From NCBI RefSeq assembly GCF_024623785.1, contig NZ_JANKBZ010000001.1, positions 62,001 to 126,000 of the forward strand: DNA of 64,000 bases, in the 5' to 3' direction. Positions 15,749-23,689 of the stretch are shown piece after piece; within the stretch, counting starts at the first letter, position 1, and each line of letters opens with the position of its first letter. Below the pieces are notes generated by a model. The model saw only the letters and a program-made list of their open reading frames with translations. It was not told where the DNA came from and ran no database searches. The translations under genes and the position numbers were made by a program. This DNA comes from Archangium lipolyticum (GTDB lineage: Bacteria; Myxococcota; Myxococcia; Myxococcales; Myxococcaceae).

Positions 15749-17214
15749 TTCTTCGACGCCGCCTCTCGGAGTAGTTCAACGAGGGGACCGAACGAGACGC
15801 TCGCGGCGTACGCGCGACATGCTTCCCCCACGAGGAACGCACGATCACGGCCGAGTCGTTCTGCCAAACGGTCGAACCACCCGTGGTGGTCACCGCCCGC
15901 GAGCTCAGCGAGGAAAGAATCCACGTCCAAGCCGTAAGTGGTCGACCAGAGCTGCTTGACCGCCGCGTTGCCGAAGACTTCTTTCTCCGGCGGCATCGTG
16001 CCCGGGAGCTTGAACACGAAGTTTGTCGGCTCCTCTTTGGAGTCGGCATCGAGTACTGCGGCGATTCGGAGACCGGCCTCCCGCAGCGTCCGCATCGCAG
16101 CCGCGATGGCGTCCTTGCCACCACCCACGCTCTGGTCCTTGTCGTCACGGTAGCCGCCAATGACGATGGCGGTGGTCTTCAACAGCTCCGGTTCCGCCTT
16201 TGCCAGCATCTCGGTGAGAATGGCTGCGGCGACATCGTCTTCGACGAGAACCCGCAGAGCCTTGTCGTGACCATCAGTTAGGACGCTTGCGACCTGCGCC
16301 GAGGCCAAGCCCGGAAGCACTCGGACGCCCGTGCCACCATCTCGCACAATCAACATACGTGACACCTGAGGCAGCGCACGAAGCAGGTGCTCGCTATGCG
16401 TGCTGAGAAGGATCTGGTGGCCCTTTCTGATCGCGAGGTCGACGAGGTACTCGCCAAAACGGAACTGCGCAGACTGGTGCAGCGAAATCTCCGGCTCCTC
16501 AAGGAGGATGAGTGACTTCGGAGGTTGCGCCTCCAACCTGTCGATCAGGTTGTGAACGCGACATTCGCCGAAACCCATGTGATTTTCGGAATAGACGACG
16601 TGCCCGCGACCGGCGGCCAGGATTGAGCCCGACCGAGTCTTGAGCGACACATCGGCGCGCTCGACACGATCATAGTGCGTGCCGAGAACCTTACCTACCG
16701 CCTTCGATACATCGACCGCACACGGGGTCCGGGTCCCCACAACCAATCGACCGGCTTGACGGAAGTAGAACCCCTGCTCCTCAGCACGGGGCGGGAATTC
16801 GGCGGCGCCGAGAAAGAGCACTTCCCGCTCATCACGCTTCCTGTAGTCAGACCAGCGGTTGGTGCGTCGCGACAACGAAAGTGCGCGCTCTTTAGCGTCG
16901 GACTGCCACGTGCTGATATTCAGACGCGCGGTCGTAGCGAACGGCGACGGGTCGAGCTGTCCAACCGCGAAGAAGTCGCGGAGCTGGTAGCCTCTCTTCC
17001 CCTGCCGGTAGCTGCACGCAGCCAACTGGAGCAAGGTCGTTTTGCCAGTTCCGTTCGGGCCGCAGAACGCCGTAACAGGGCTGCGAAACTCAAGAATCGA
17101 GTTGGCGTGGAGTCGGAAGCCACGCACCTCAAGCCGCGTGATGACGTTGCCAAAGTTCGCGTGGCGATGGTTCGACTCAAACTTCTTTTGAAGCGTGTTT
17201 CTCGGGTCAGCCAC
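15745..17214 (-). CDS. OLD-family ATPase with TOPRIM-like nuclease domain
   Basis: A 489-residue ABC/SMC-like ATPase. Walker A is GPNGTGKTT (52-60), Walker B is LILLEEPE (235-242) with the ABC-type double Glu, and the H-loop is STHSEH (271-276). The C-terminal third has the OLD TOPRIM pattern, LVEDDVAA (Glu325) and VLDADSK (Asp389, Asp391). This is the same domain order as phage P2 OLD and Gabija GajA, nucleases that act in phage defence. In this operon it is the clearest effector candidate; that is inference. The start is GTG at 17214, overlapping the helicase stop by eight bases (GTGGCTGA), a typical translational coupling. Confidence 0.88.
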   Translation of the reverse strand: MADPRNTLQKKFESNHRHANFGNVITRLEVRGFRLHANSILEFRSPVTAFCGPNGTGKTTLLQLAACSYRQGKRGYQLRDFFAVGQLDPSPFATTARLNISTWQSDAKERALSLSRRTNRWSDYRKRDEREVLFLGAAEFPPRAEEQGFYFRQAGRLVVGTRTPCAVDVSKAVGKVLGTHYDRVERADVSLKTRSGSILAAGRGHVVYSENHMGFGECRVHNLIDRLEAQPPKSLILLEEPEISLHQSAQFRFGEYLVDLAIRKGHQILLSTHSEHLLRALPQVSRMLIVRDGGTGVRVLPGLASAQVASVLTDGHDKALRVLVEDDVAAAILTEMLAKAEPELLKTTAIVIGGYRDDKDQSVGGGKDAIAAAMRTLREAGLRIAAVLDADSKEEPTNFVFKLPGTMPPEKEVFGNAAVKQLWSTTYGLDVDSFLAELAGGDHHGWFDRLAERLGRDRAFLVGEACRAYAASVSFGPLVELLREAASKK

Positions 17215-20200
17215 GTGCAGCCTCCAGGATCGCCTTTGCCGGCACGTGGTAGTGCTCGACCTTCACGACGGGCTCCCATCCGAGCGTCGCCGGGTTCTGA
17301 ATTGTGTTGAGCTTCGGCGTGGTCGCACAGTCGAAGACGACGTAGAGCCAGAAGTCCTCGCCGAGCCGTTGCGCGGTCCGGTACTCGTTCGCGGTGAGCG
17401 CGACCTCGCCGGTGCCCGAGCGACCCTTCACCTCGATGAAGCGGGCCTGCACGAAGACGCCCGGCTCGGTCGGGTGCGGTCGCTTCGAGAGCAGATCGTA
17501 GCCTCGGTTTTCGTTCTCGACGCTCTCGACGATCCAGCCGCGAGCGCGCTCGTGTTCCATCGCGACCTGCACGGCGATCTTCTCGATCTCTGGGTCGCTC
17601 ACCATCGGCGCGATGCTCGGCGCCTCGCGCTCGGGATGCGGCAGCACCCAGGCACGCCCGAGGTGCTGAACGTCGCCGATGGAGCAGTGGCGCTCCATCT
17701 CGAGCTCCTGGCGGCGGCGTTCGAGGCGCGCGTTCAACTCGTCGAGATGGTCCTCGGCCTGCTTGATGTTGCCTTCGAGGCCCGGGATGTTCGCGCCCTC
17801 GATGCGCCGGCCCTCCAGTTCGGCGAAAGTGAGCTGCTGCCGGTCGATGAGCGCGTTGAGGGAGATCTCGATGTGCTCGCGCACGATGGTGTTTTCCTTC
17901 GTGCGCTGGTCAGCAACCTCGGCGAGAAACGGGTTGAGCGCGTGCTGGACGAGGTGGACCTCGACGAGGTCGCGTTCGGGCAGCCCCGACAGGCTCGGTG
18001 CGTGCGTTCCCTTCGCGGCTGGGATGAGGTCGAGGAAGAGCGTGGGTTGGCGCAGCGTCAGCGTGCCGTCGGGATCGGCGCGCACCACGAAGAGCTTCTT
18101 GTGCAGCGTGTTGCCCCGGCCGTCCTTGATGGACGCGGCGAAGACGTCGAGTCGGTACGGCGCCTTCGCGTGCAGGTCCCAGAGCACCGCGCCCCTGCGA
18201 AGGTCGTCGCCCACACGGTCCGCGACGTCGCTCCGCACCACCTCGAAGAGCGGGTGGCCAGGCGTCACCCACTCCAGCGTCGCGTCGTCGCCCAGCAGGC
18301 GCTTGTCGAACACGACGCGCTGGTACTCGCGACCGAGCTTGCCGAAGCGGGGCTCGAGGCGCTCGCCGATGGCGTTGAGCGTCTTCGGCACCTTGCCGAC
18401 GCGGTACACATGGTCCTTACCGCGCACAGGCGACGGGTGGACACCCGCGATGGGGCCCGCCGAGGTGAAGAAGTCCTCGACCACTTCGGGGACGAGGCGC
18501 CGCTCCTTGGCCTCCACCGACTTGCCGACGAGGGCCGATAGGTTCAGCTCCTTCTTCGCGAGTCCCTCGAGCGTCGCTCCCGTAATGCGCTTGAAGCGCT
18601 CCGGGTCGATGTCCTTCACGATGCGGTCGGCGATGCTGCTCTCACTGAGCCGCTTCGCGTACATCTCGCGGAACATCTTCTCGAGCGAGTTGGACGGCAG
18701 CATCTCGCCGACGACGTCGAACACCTTGTCGGTGCCGAGCTCGTCTTTGATCTCGGCGAGACGCATCAGCAGCTTCTCGAGCACGCGCCCCTCGCGCGTG
18801 TTGACCGCCGCGAAGTTGAAGATGAGGCAATCCTTCTGCTGGCCGTAGCGGTGGATGCGGCCCATGCGCTGCTCAAGGCGAACGGGATTCCACGGGATGT
18901 CGTAGTTGATCATCAACCAACAGAACTGGAGGTTGATGCCTTCTCCGGCGGCCTCGGTAGCAACGAGCACCTGGCAGTCCTCGCGGAACTCGCGCTCGGC
19001 GTAGATGCGCGTGTTCGGCGTGTCGCGGTCGCCGATCGGCATGCCGCCGTGGATCTGAGTGCAGGAGAGGCCCCACTCCCGCAGCTTGCCGAGCGGGCGT
19101 CCGTCGCGGCCGTCGCCTGCGAGGTAGTCGAGCGTGTCCTTGTGCTCGGTGAACACGAGGAGCTTCATCCTCGGGTCCTTGAAGATCTGCTGCTCGTTCA
19201 GGACCTGCTTCAGCTTGTTGAGCTTCGACTCGACCTCGCGTTTTTCGAGCGCGCGCGCCTGATCAACGAGCTTGTCGAGGCGTTGGATCTCCTCGCGAAG
19301 CGCGATGGGGTCGACGGCGAGGACCGTCTCCTCCGCGCCCTGCATGATCTTCGCCTGCTCATCCTCAGGCAGGTCGTCGAAGTCGTCGGGCAGCTTCCGG
19401 TCGATCTGCTCCTGGCGATGGCGCTCGGGGTCGTCGAGGATCTTGCGGCGCTTGTCGCGCATGCGCTCAAGGCTGCGGCGTACGGCGTAGATGCTGGAGG
19501 CGAAGCGGCGTTGCAGCATCGCCATCTGGAACGAGAGGATGTTCGCCTGCACGTTCTCGGCAGCGGCGGCCTGAATCGACTGGTCTTCGACGTAGCGCGT
19601 GAGCGCGTCATAGAAGTCGAACTCGTCGCCATCGAGCTCGAACCTGGTCGTGCGCACGTCGCGGTTGGTGAAAAGCTTTTTCACCTCGCCGGTCTCGGGA
19701 TCAGGGAAGGCGACCAGAGCCTCCTTCAAGCGGCGTAGGTAGAACGGCGCCTCATGCCGGCGCATCGCCTCTTCGAGGCTCTTCACGTCGCCGTACACGT
19801 CACGGTCGAGGAGGCTCAGGAAGAGGCGGAAGTTCTCCGGGTCACCCTTGTGCGGCGTCGCCGTCATCAAGAGGAAGTGGTCGGTGCGCTGCGACAGCGC
19901 CTCGCCGATCTGGAAGGCGAGCGTCTTCTTGTCGGCGCTGTAGGCACTCATCTTGTGCGCCTCGTCGACGATGACAAGGTCCCACTGGGAGCGCAGCAGG
20001 CTCTCCTTGGCGTCCTCGACACGGGAGATCCACGAGACCGAGGTGACGACCTGGTTGTGTTCCTGCCAGGGGTTCTGGCCATATTGCGTGCGCAGCACCT
20101 CGCCGCGCATCACGTCGAACTGCTCGCGGAACTTGTCCTTCAGCTCGCGCTGCCACTGGAACGTAAGGTTCGCGGGCGCGACGATGAGCGTGCGCTTCAC

Positions 20201-20644
20201 GAGGCCACGGATCTTCAGTTCCTTGAGGAGCAGGCCCGCCATGATCGTCTTGCCGGCGCCGGGGTCGTCGGCGAGCAGGAAGCGGATGCGCGGAAGCTTC
20301 AGGAAGTAGTCGTAGACGGCCTCGAGCTGGTGGGGCAGCGGATCGACACGCGCGATGGAGAGGGAGAAGTACGGGTCATGCTCGTAGGCAAGCCCGAGAC
20401 GCGCGGCCTCGACGCCCAGCTTGAAGTGGAGCGGATTGCCGTCGAAGGGCTCGGTCTCCGGCGTTGCTTCGAGGAGCTTGAGCTGATCGGAGTGCAGGAC
20501 TCGCTGGTGGACATGCCCCGTCTTTTGCCCGGCGCCCGTGAGCTTCACGACATCGCCAAGAGGCGTGACGACCAGAACCTCGACGGGTTCGGGCAGCATT
20601 GGGCCGCGGACGATGATGCCGGGCTTCAGGTCAGCGGCGTTCAT
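17207..20644 (-). CDS. SNF2-type superfamily 2 helicase with DUF3883-like C-terminus
   Basis: A 1145-residue ATP-driven DNA translocase/helicase. Motif I is DDPGAGKT (126-133), motif II is DEAH (227-230), motif III is TATPHKG, and motif VI is GRIHRYGQ near 620, the SNF2 signature. A long charged helical region follows the second lobe. The last ~130 residues (GYDLLSKRP, FIEVKGRSGTGEVALTANEY) match DUF3883, a PD-(D/E)XK-like fold whose E-V-K triad residues are present. It resembles DrmD and other defence-island SNF2 proteins, but no DrmA/B/C partners are present. The start ATG overlaps the preceding stop (ATGA, 20641-20644). Confidence 0.92.
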   Translation of the reverse strand: MNAADLKPGIIVRGPMLPEPVEVLVVTPLGDVVKLTGAGQKTGHVHQRVLHSDQLKLLEATPETEPFDGNPLHFKLGVEAARLGLAYEHDPYFSLSIARVDPLPHQLEAVYDYFLKLPRIRFLLADDPGAGKTIMAGLLLKELKIRGLVKRTLIVAPANLTFQWQRELKDKFREQFDVMRGEVLRTQYGQNPWQEHNQVVTSVSWISRVEDAKESLLRSQWDLVIVDEAHKMSAYSADKKTLAFQIGEALSQRTDHFLLMTATPHKGDPENFRLFLSLLDRDVYGDVKSLEEAMRRHEAPFYLRRLKEALVAFPDPETGEVKKLFTNRDVRTTRFELDGDEFDFYDALTRYVEDQSIQAAAAENVQANILSFQMAMLQRRFASSIYAVRRSLERMRDKRRKILDDPERHRQEQIDRKLPDDFDDLPEDEQAKIMQGAEETVLAVDPIALREEIQRLDKLVDQARALEKREVESKLNKLKQVLNEQQIFKDPRMKLLVFTEHKDTLDYLAGDGRDGRPLGKLREWGLSCTQIHGGMPIGDRDTPNTRIYAEREFREDCQVLVATEAAGEGINLQFCWLMINYDIPWNPVRLEQRMGRIHRYGQQKDCLIFNFAAVNTREGRVLEKLLMRLAEIKDELGTDKVFDVVGEMLPSNSLEKMFREMYAKRLSESSIADRIVKDIDPERFKRITGATLEGLAKKELNLSALVGKSVEAKERRLVPEVVEDFFTSAGPIAGVHPSPVRGKDHVYRVGKVPKTLNAIGERLEPRFGKLGREYQRVVFDKRLLGDDATLEWVTPGHPLFEVVRSDVADRVGDDLRRGAVLWDLHAKAPYRLDVFAASIKDGRGNTLHKKLFVVRADPDGTLTLRQPTLFLDLIPAAKGTHAPSLSGLPERDLVEVHLVQHALNPFLAEVADQRTKENTIVREHIEISLNALIDRQQLTFAELEGRRIEGANIPGLEGNIKQAEDHLDELNARLERRRQELEMERHCSIGDVQHLGRAWVLPHPEREAPSIAPMVSDPEIEKIAVQVAMEHERARGWIVESVENENRGYDLLSKRPHPTEPGVFVQARFIEVKGRSGTGEVALTANEYRTAQRLGEDFWLYVVFDCATTPKLNTIQNPATLGWEPVVKVEHYHVPAKAILEAARG

Positions 20645-20841
20645 TCGTTGTCCCCATCGGCGTCACGGGACGCGCCCTTCTGTTGCTCGATCCACTGGTC
20701 GAGGTCGGCGCGCTTGAACCGCCACTGCCCGCGCACCTTGAACGCCGGCAGCTCGCCCTTCTGGGCCATCGTGTAGACGGTTTTTTCGGCAACCTTCAGC
20801 AACTGGGCGATCTCGGGCAGTGTGAGAATCTCGTCCTGCAT
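20641..20841 (-). CDS. Excisionase/MerR-like helix-turn-helix protein, first gene of the defence operon
   Basis: A 66-residue DNA-binding protein of the HTH_17 (excisionase-like, winged-helix) type. It reads LTLPEIAQLLKVAEKTVYTMAQKGELPAFKVRGQWRFKRADLDQWI, the usual helix-turn-helix, wing and final helix. Longer in-frame starts upstream add low-complexity Arg/Pro/Ser sequence, so ATG 20841 is preferred. The stop overlaps the helicase start, so it is co-translated with the whole operon. It is likely an autoregulator that binds near the promoter; the inverted repeat at 20867-20887 is a candidate site. An accessory role in target recognition cannot be excluded. Confidence 0.85.
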   Translation of the reverse strand: MQDEILTLPEIAQLLKVAEKTVYTMAQKGELPAFKVRGQWRFKRADLDQWIEQQKGASRDADGDNE

Positions 20842-20866
20842 CGGGACCAGGCTCCACCTGGGTAGC

Positions 20867-20887
20867 GGTTGGCAGATGTTGCCAGCC
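20867..20887 (-). promoter_or_regulatory. Candidate operator (8-bp inverted repeat) upstream of the defence operon
   Basis: GGTTGGCA (20867-20874) and TGCCAGCC (20880-20887) form an inverted repeat with one mismatch and a 5-bp spacer, 26-46 bp upstream of the HTH start. On the minus strand a weak promoter-like pair, TTGCTG (20923-20918) and TACCTT (20899-20894) with an 18-bp gap, lies just upstream, which would place the repeat around the transcription start. That is where a repressor would bind. Both elements are short, so this is a suggestion only. Confidence 0.35.
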
Positions 20888-21548
20888 GACGCCAAGGTAC
20901 ACCACGTGCGCTTGAGCCAGCAACGCCTCTGGCGGGGAGCTTCGTCGCCAGCTGGTGGCGAATCAGCCCAGATGCTCCGCCCTGTTCCTCCACATGTGCC
21001 GCCATCCGCAGTGCTCGCTACACTGCTCCGCCCCATCCACCACATCACGGGTCGAACTTCCGCTGCTGTAGGTCCCGTGCGCGCAACTGAAGGACCATGC
21101 GCTGCGCCCTTCGAAGCTCCACCCCTATCTGGAGTCCAGGCTGGCGGAGGGCAACTTCGATGCGCCGCCGGTTCCGCCCGCTCCACCGCAGATGCTGGAG
21201 TCGTTCACTTCAGCGGGTGACAGGCCGAGGCGTCGTTTCCGCAACGCGCGCGGGCAGACGAACGACCGGCAGCTCGTGGACGTTGGAGATTGCTGGGATG
21301 GACTCCACGGTCTTCGGTTTCATCCCAGAAATTTAGGACAAATTGCGTGGAAGCCATGCGCGGTGCTCATCCCTTCGGAAACTGCCACCCCGCCGCCCGC
21401 TCAAGCCGGAAGGGCCCACGCGCGCACGAGAGGGGATGACGTGTCACGCGGGGAAGACGCGTGCCCGCCAGAGGTAACCCAGCTATTTCCTACGAATGCT
21501 GGGGACCCGTAGGAATGCCTCGCGCGGCTCGCCGTAACGGGCTGCCCC
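20888..21548. other. Gene-poor region with a possible decayed transposase fragment
   Basis: No intact gene is visible. On the plus strand, about 21087-21200 reads LRPSKLHPYLESRLAEGNF in one frame. This loosely resembles the K-x-x-P-Y-L-x-x-R-L-x-E-G-x-x-N/D segment of IS21-type transposases, then degenerates. A hairpin with 8-bp arms (21293-21300 and 21321-21328) and a 20-base loop has no T-run and is not a convincing terminator. The stretch looks like debris at the edge of the defence operon. Confidence 0.3.
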
Positions 21549-21672
21549 CTACTCCTCCCCAAAGTCCTCAAGCGTGATGATGCCCCTCTGGAGCCCGTCA
21601 AGCACGACCTCGAGTTCGGATTGAAGGCGGTCGAGCTTGGCGTGGAGGTGGACGAACAATGAGCCTGCCCCG
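21549..21672 (-). pseudogene. 3' fragment of an unidentified coiled-coil gene
   Basis: The minus strand encodes a plausible C-terminus, SLFVHLHAKLDRLQSELEVV then LDGLQRGIITLEDFGEE and a stop. It has heptad-like hydrophobic spacing, and its upstream continuation runs into the duplicated repeat at 21692. No start codon or ribosome-binding site belongs to it. It appears to be the tail of a gene cut off by the rearrangement that produced the direct repeats. Family unknown. Confidence 0.3.
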
Positions 21673-21691
21673 AAATGGAGTGCCGATGGCC

Positions 21692-21817
21692 GGACTGACC
21701 CCAGGATGATGGAGGGGGCTGACAGGCACTTACGGATCCGGATCCGGCAGCTCGCCGGGCGCCAGCTCGGGCTCGGGGGCTTCACGGGAGGCGGCGGCTC
21801 ACGGACAGTCGTGTGCA
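21692..21817. repeat. Direct repeat copy 1, duplicated 3' end of the lipoprotein gene at 23608
   Basis: About 120 bp match 23570-23689 in the same orientation with only a few differences: scattered substitutions, a GGATCC hexamer doubled in this copy, and one G missing in a G-run. In the other copy the sequence is the genuine stop codon and C-terminal coding end of the lipoprotein gene. Here it is out of frame and not attached to a gene. The two copies bracket the SitA-like gene pair. Confidence 0.85.
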
Positions 21818-21849
21818 CGCGGGGCGCCCTCTAGAATGGGGTCACCCAT

Positions 21850-23058
21850 ATGCGCGCTGACTCGCCCCGGCCCCGGCAGGTGAACCTGCTGCTCGCTCTG
21901 GCCCTGCTGTCCACTGGATGTGTGTCGCTGACGCCACCACCCGGCCAGGGAGCGAACCTGCGTTACACGCCACGCGAGCCTGTCCCGACCGTGTCGGCGA
22001 CGGGGCCCGGCTTCGAGGCTCCGGACGCCCTCCCCTCTCCGCCTGATCCCGAGGCACCGCAGCGGCTGAACCGGCGCCGGACCCTCCTTGAAAGGGTAAC
22101 GGCGGCGGGCCCTGACAGCGCGGAGAGAGATGCGCGGCAGAGCGCCCTCGCAGCCCAACTGGCGCTCCGCGGTGCTCTCGGAGACGTGTCCGGTTCCACC
22201 CACCGCATCTCCGGCGAGCTCTCCAGACTCAAGGCCAGTGGGCGGGGGATCGCCAGCGGATCGGGTGTCTTCGTCCGCTTTGTCGATTATGGCGAAGGTC
22301 AACTGCGGTGGATTGACGCCCAGCTCGCCGCCGCCACCCGGCTGGCCAACACTGCCTCGAAGGTGGAGGACCCGAACATGCAGCACGCCCTGCTGCGCCT
22401 CGCCGGCCCACGGCTCGAGGCAGCCATGATGGGCTCGCTCCTGCTCGCCGTCTGGTTCGACTTCATCCACCTCACCGACGTCATGCTCAAACAGGCCCTC
22501 CACAGCGTGGAGAAGGTGTTCGTGGACATGGACCGCTGGCAGGGGATGATCGAGCCCTCCATGACGGCGCTCTCCTCGCTGGAACCCGGGCAGGTGGAGG
22601 CCACGGCGCAAGACGTTCCCGCGCTCGTAGGCCACCTCACGGGCGAGCTCGCCGCGACCCTCGGGACCGTGCGCAAAGGGGCGAAGAACGTCGAGAAGGT
22701 GCTGGTGCTCAAGGAGGCCCTCGAGGCGCTCACCCTGCTCTCGGCGTTGAAGTTCTCGCTGCCCCCGGTGTCTCCGTCCGCTCCCGCCCTGCTCGGCATT
22801 GGACTCTCAGTGGGAGGCGACGGCGTGATGATGGGCACGCGGATTGTCGTGTCCGCCGAGTGGGTGGAGATGATGCGCCAACTGGTGCTGGGCCGCACAT
22901 GGCCCGGCGAATGGAACCGGATGATCATGGAGGTGTTGCAAAAAGCCGAGACCAGGGCCGGCCGGATGTTGACGCGCAACGAAGCCCTGGACATCGTCGC
23001 AAGGTACATGAAGGAGTACAAAATCCCGATGAACTTCACCCCCTGGAGAGGAAGATGA
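21850..23058 (+). CDS. SitA/DUF2380-like polymorphic lipoprotein (candidate kin-discrimination toxin)
   Basis: A 402-residue lipoprotein. A signal peptide with lipobox LLSTGC (about 18-23) is followed by a Pro-rich segment, an Arg/Ala-rich helical region and a central hydrophobic region (SLLLAVWFDFIHLTDVML). The C-terminal ~60 residues end RNEALDIVARYMKEYKIPMN then FTPWRGR. This plan, and that ending, match the paralogous myxobacterial lipoprotein family DUF2380/TIGR02269, as I remember it. SitA toxins of Myxococcus are lipoproteins passed between kin by TraAB-dependent outer-membrane exchange; assigning this protein to them is inference. The next gene overlaps by four bases, as toxin and immunity genes often do. 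Both sit between direct repeats. Confidence 0.65.
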   Translation: MRADSPRPRQVNLLLALALLSTGCVSLTPPPGQGANLRYTPREPVPTVSATGPGFEAPDALPSPPDPEAPQRLNRRRTLLERVTAAGPDSAERDARQSALAAQLALRGALGDVSGSTHRISGELSRLKASGRGIASGSGVFVRFVDYGEGQLRWIDAQLAAATRLANTASKVEDPNMQHALLRLAGPRLEAAMMGSLLLAVWFDFIHLTDVMLKQALHSVEKVFVDMDRWQGMIEPSMTALSSLEPGQVEATAQDVPALVGHLTGELAATLGTVRKGAKNVEKVLVLKEALEALTLLSALKFSLPPVSPSAPALLGIGLSVGGDGVMMGTRIVVSAEWVEMMRQLVLGRTWPGEWNRMIMEVLQKAETRAGRMLTRNEALDIVARYMKEYKIPMNFTPWRGR

Positions 23059-23525
23059 GCGGGGACCGTTCCTGGGAGGGCAACTGGAAGGTGCGCCTGT
23101 ACGATCGGGTCCGCGAGCGTGGCTATGATTCACTGACCGCCTTCGCAGAAGCGCGCCCCACCGCCTCGCTGCTGGCACTGGCCGAAGAGCTTGGCAAGGA
23201 TGACCTCGCTGCGGTCCAGGTGTTCAGCGGGTTGGTTGCCGAGGCGGAGCGGGGGCGTCGGGTCACACGTTTGGTGCGTGGCCAGCTCGTACGCGAGTTG
23301 GCCGAGGCACTTCCAGACGGCTGGCCAGCCATGCTGGACGATGCAAACCGCTTCAAGGTTGCCGTGGCGCTCGCGCGTTGGGGTACCTACACCCCAGAAA
23401 CCCATAAGGAGCGCGTCGACCGGGCCAGTGATGTGCTCCTCGCCACGCCCCCTCCCCCCGGCTGGTGCCCGCTCGGCCCCGATGACGAAGTACTGCGCTC
23501 GCTCCTGCCCGACGAGGAAGTCTGA
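23055..23525 (+). CDS. Small soluble partner of the SitA-like lipoprotein (candidate immunity protein)
   Basis: A 156-residue cytoplasmic protein without a signal peptide. Its ATG overlaps the lipoprotein stop (ATGA at 23055-23058), so the two are translationally coupled. It is rich in helices (LTAFAEARPTASLLALAEEL), with a conserved-looking C-terminus (PPPGWCPLGPDDEVLRSLLP). No catalytic motif is visible. Position, size and coupling fit an immunity protein for the preceding toxin candidate, but I do not recognise the fold. The alternative is an uncharacterised helper gene. Confidence 0.6.
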   Translation: MSGDRSWEGNWKVRLYDRVRERGYDSLTAFAEARPTASLLALAEELGKDDLAAVQVFSGLVAEAERGRRVTRLVRGQLVRELAEALPDGWPAMLDDANRFKVAVALARWGTYTPETHKERVDRASDVLLATPPPPGWCPLGPDDEVLRSLLPDEEV

Positions 23526-23569
23526 CCCCAACAAGCATGGGTCGAGCCGAGCCACTGCACTGGCAGCGG

Positions 23570-23689
23570 GGACTGGCCCCAGGATGACGGAGGGGGCTGA
23601 CAGGCACTTACGGATCCGGCAGCTCGCCGGGCGCCAGCTCGGGCTCGGGGGGCTTCGCGGGTGGCGGCGGCTCACGGCCCGTCGTGTGC
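23570..23689. repeat. Direct repeat copy 2, native 3' end of the lipoprotein gene
   Basis: This is the intact counterpart of 21692-21817, 1878 bp away. It contains the TAA stop (23608-23610) and the coding end of the lipoprotein gene (C-terminus EPELAPGELPDP). The remaining ~40 bp are downstream flank. Because this copy is in frame and functional, it is the likely source, and the first copy is the duplicate made when the SitA-like cassette arrived. Confidence 0.85.

Noticed and set aside
6554-20841. Classification as DISARM, BREX or type I restriction
   Set aside because: A SNF2 helicase and methylases are present, but DrmA/DrmB/DrmC, PglZ/BrxL and HsdR/HsdS are not found.
21293-21328. A rho-independent terminator
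   Set aside because: The 8-bp stem has a 20-base loop and no T-run on either strand.
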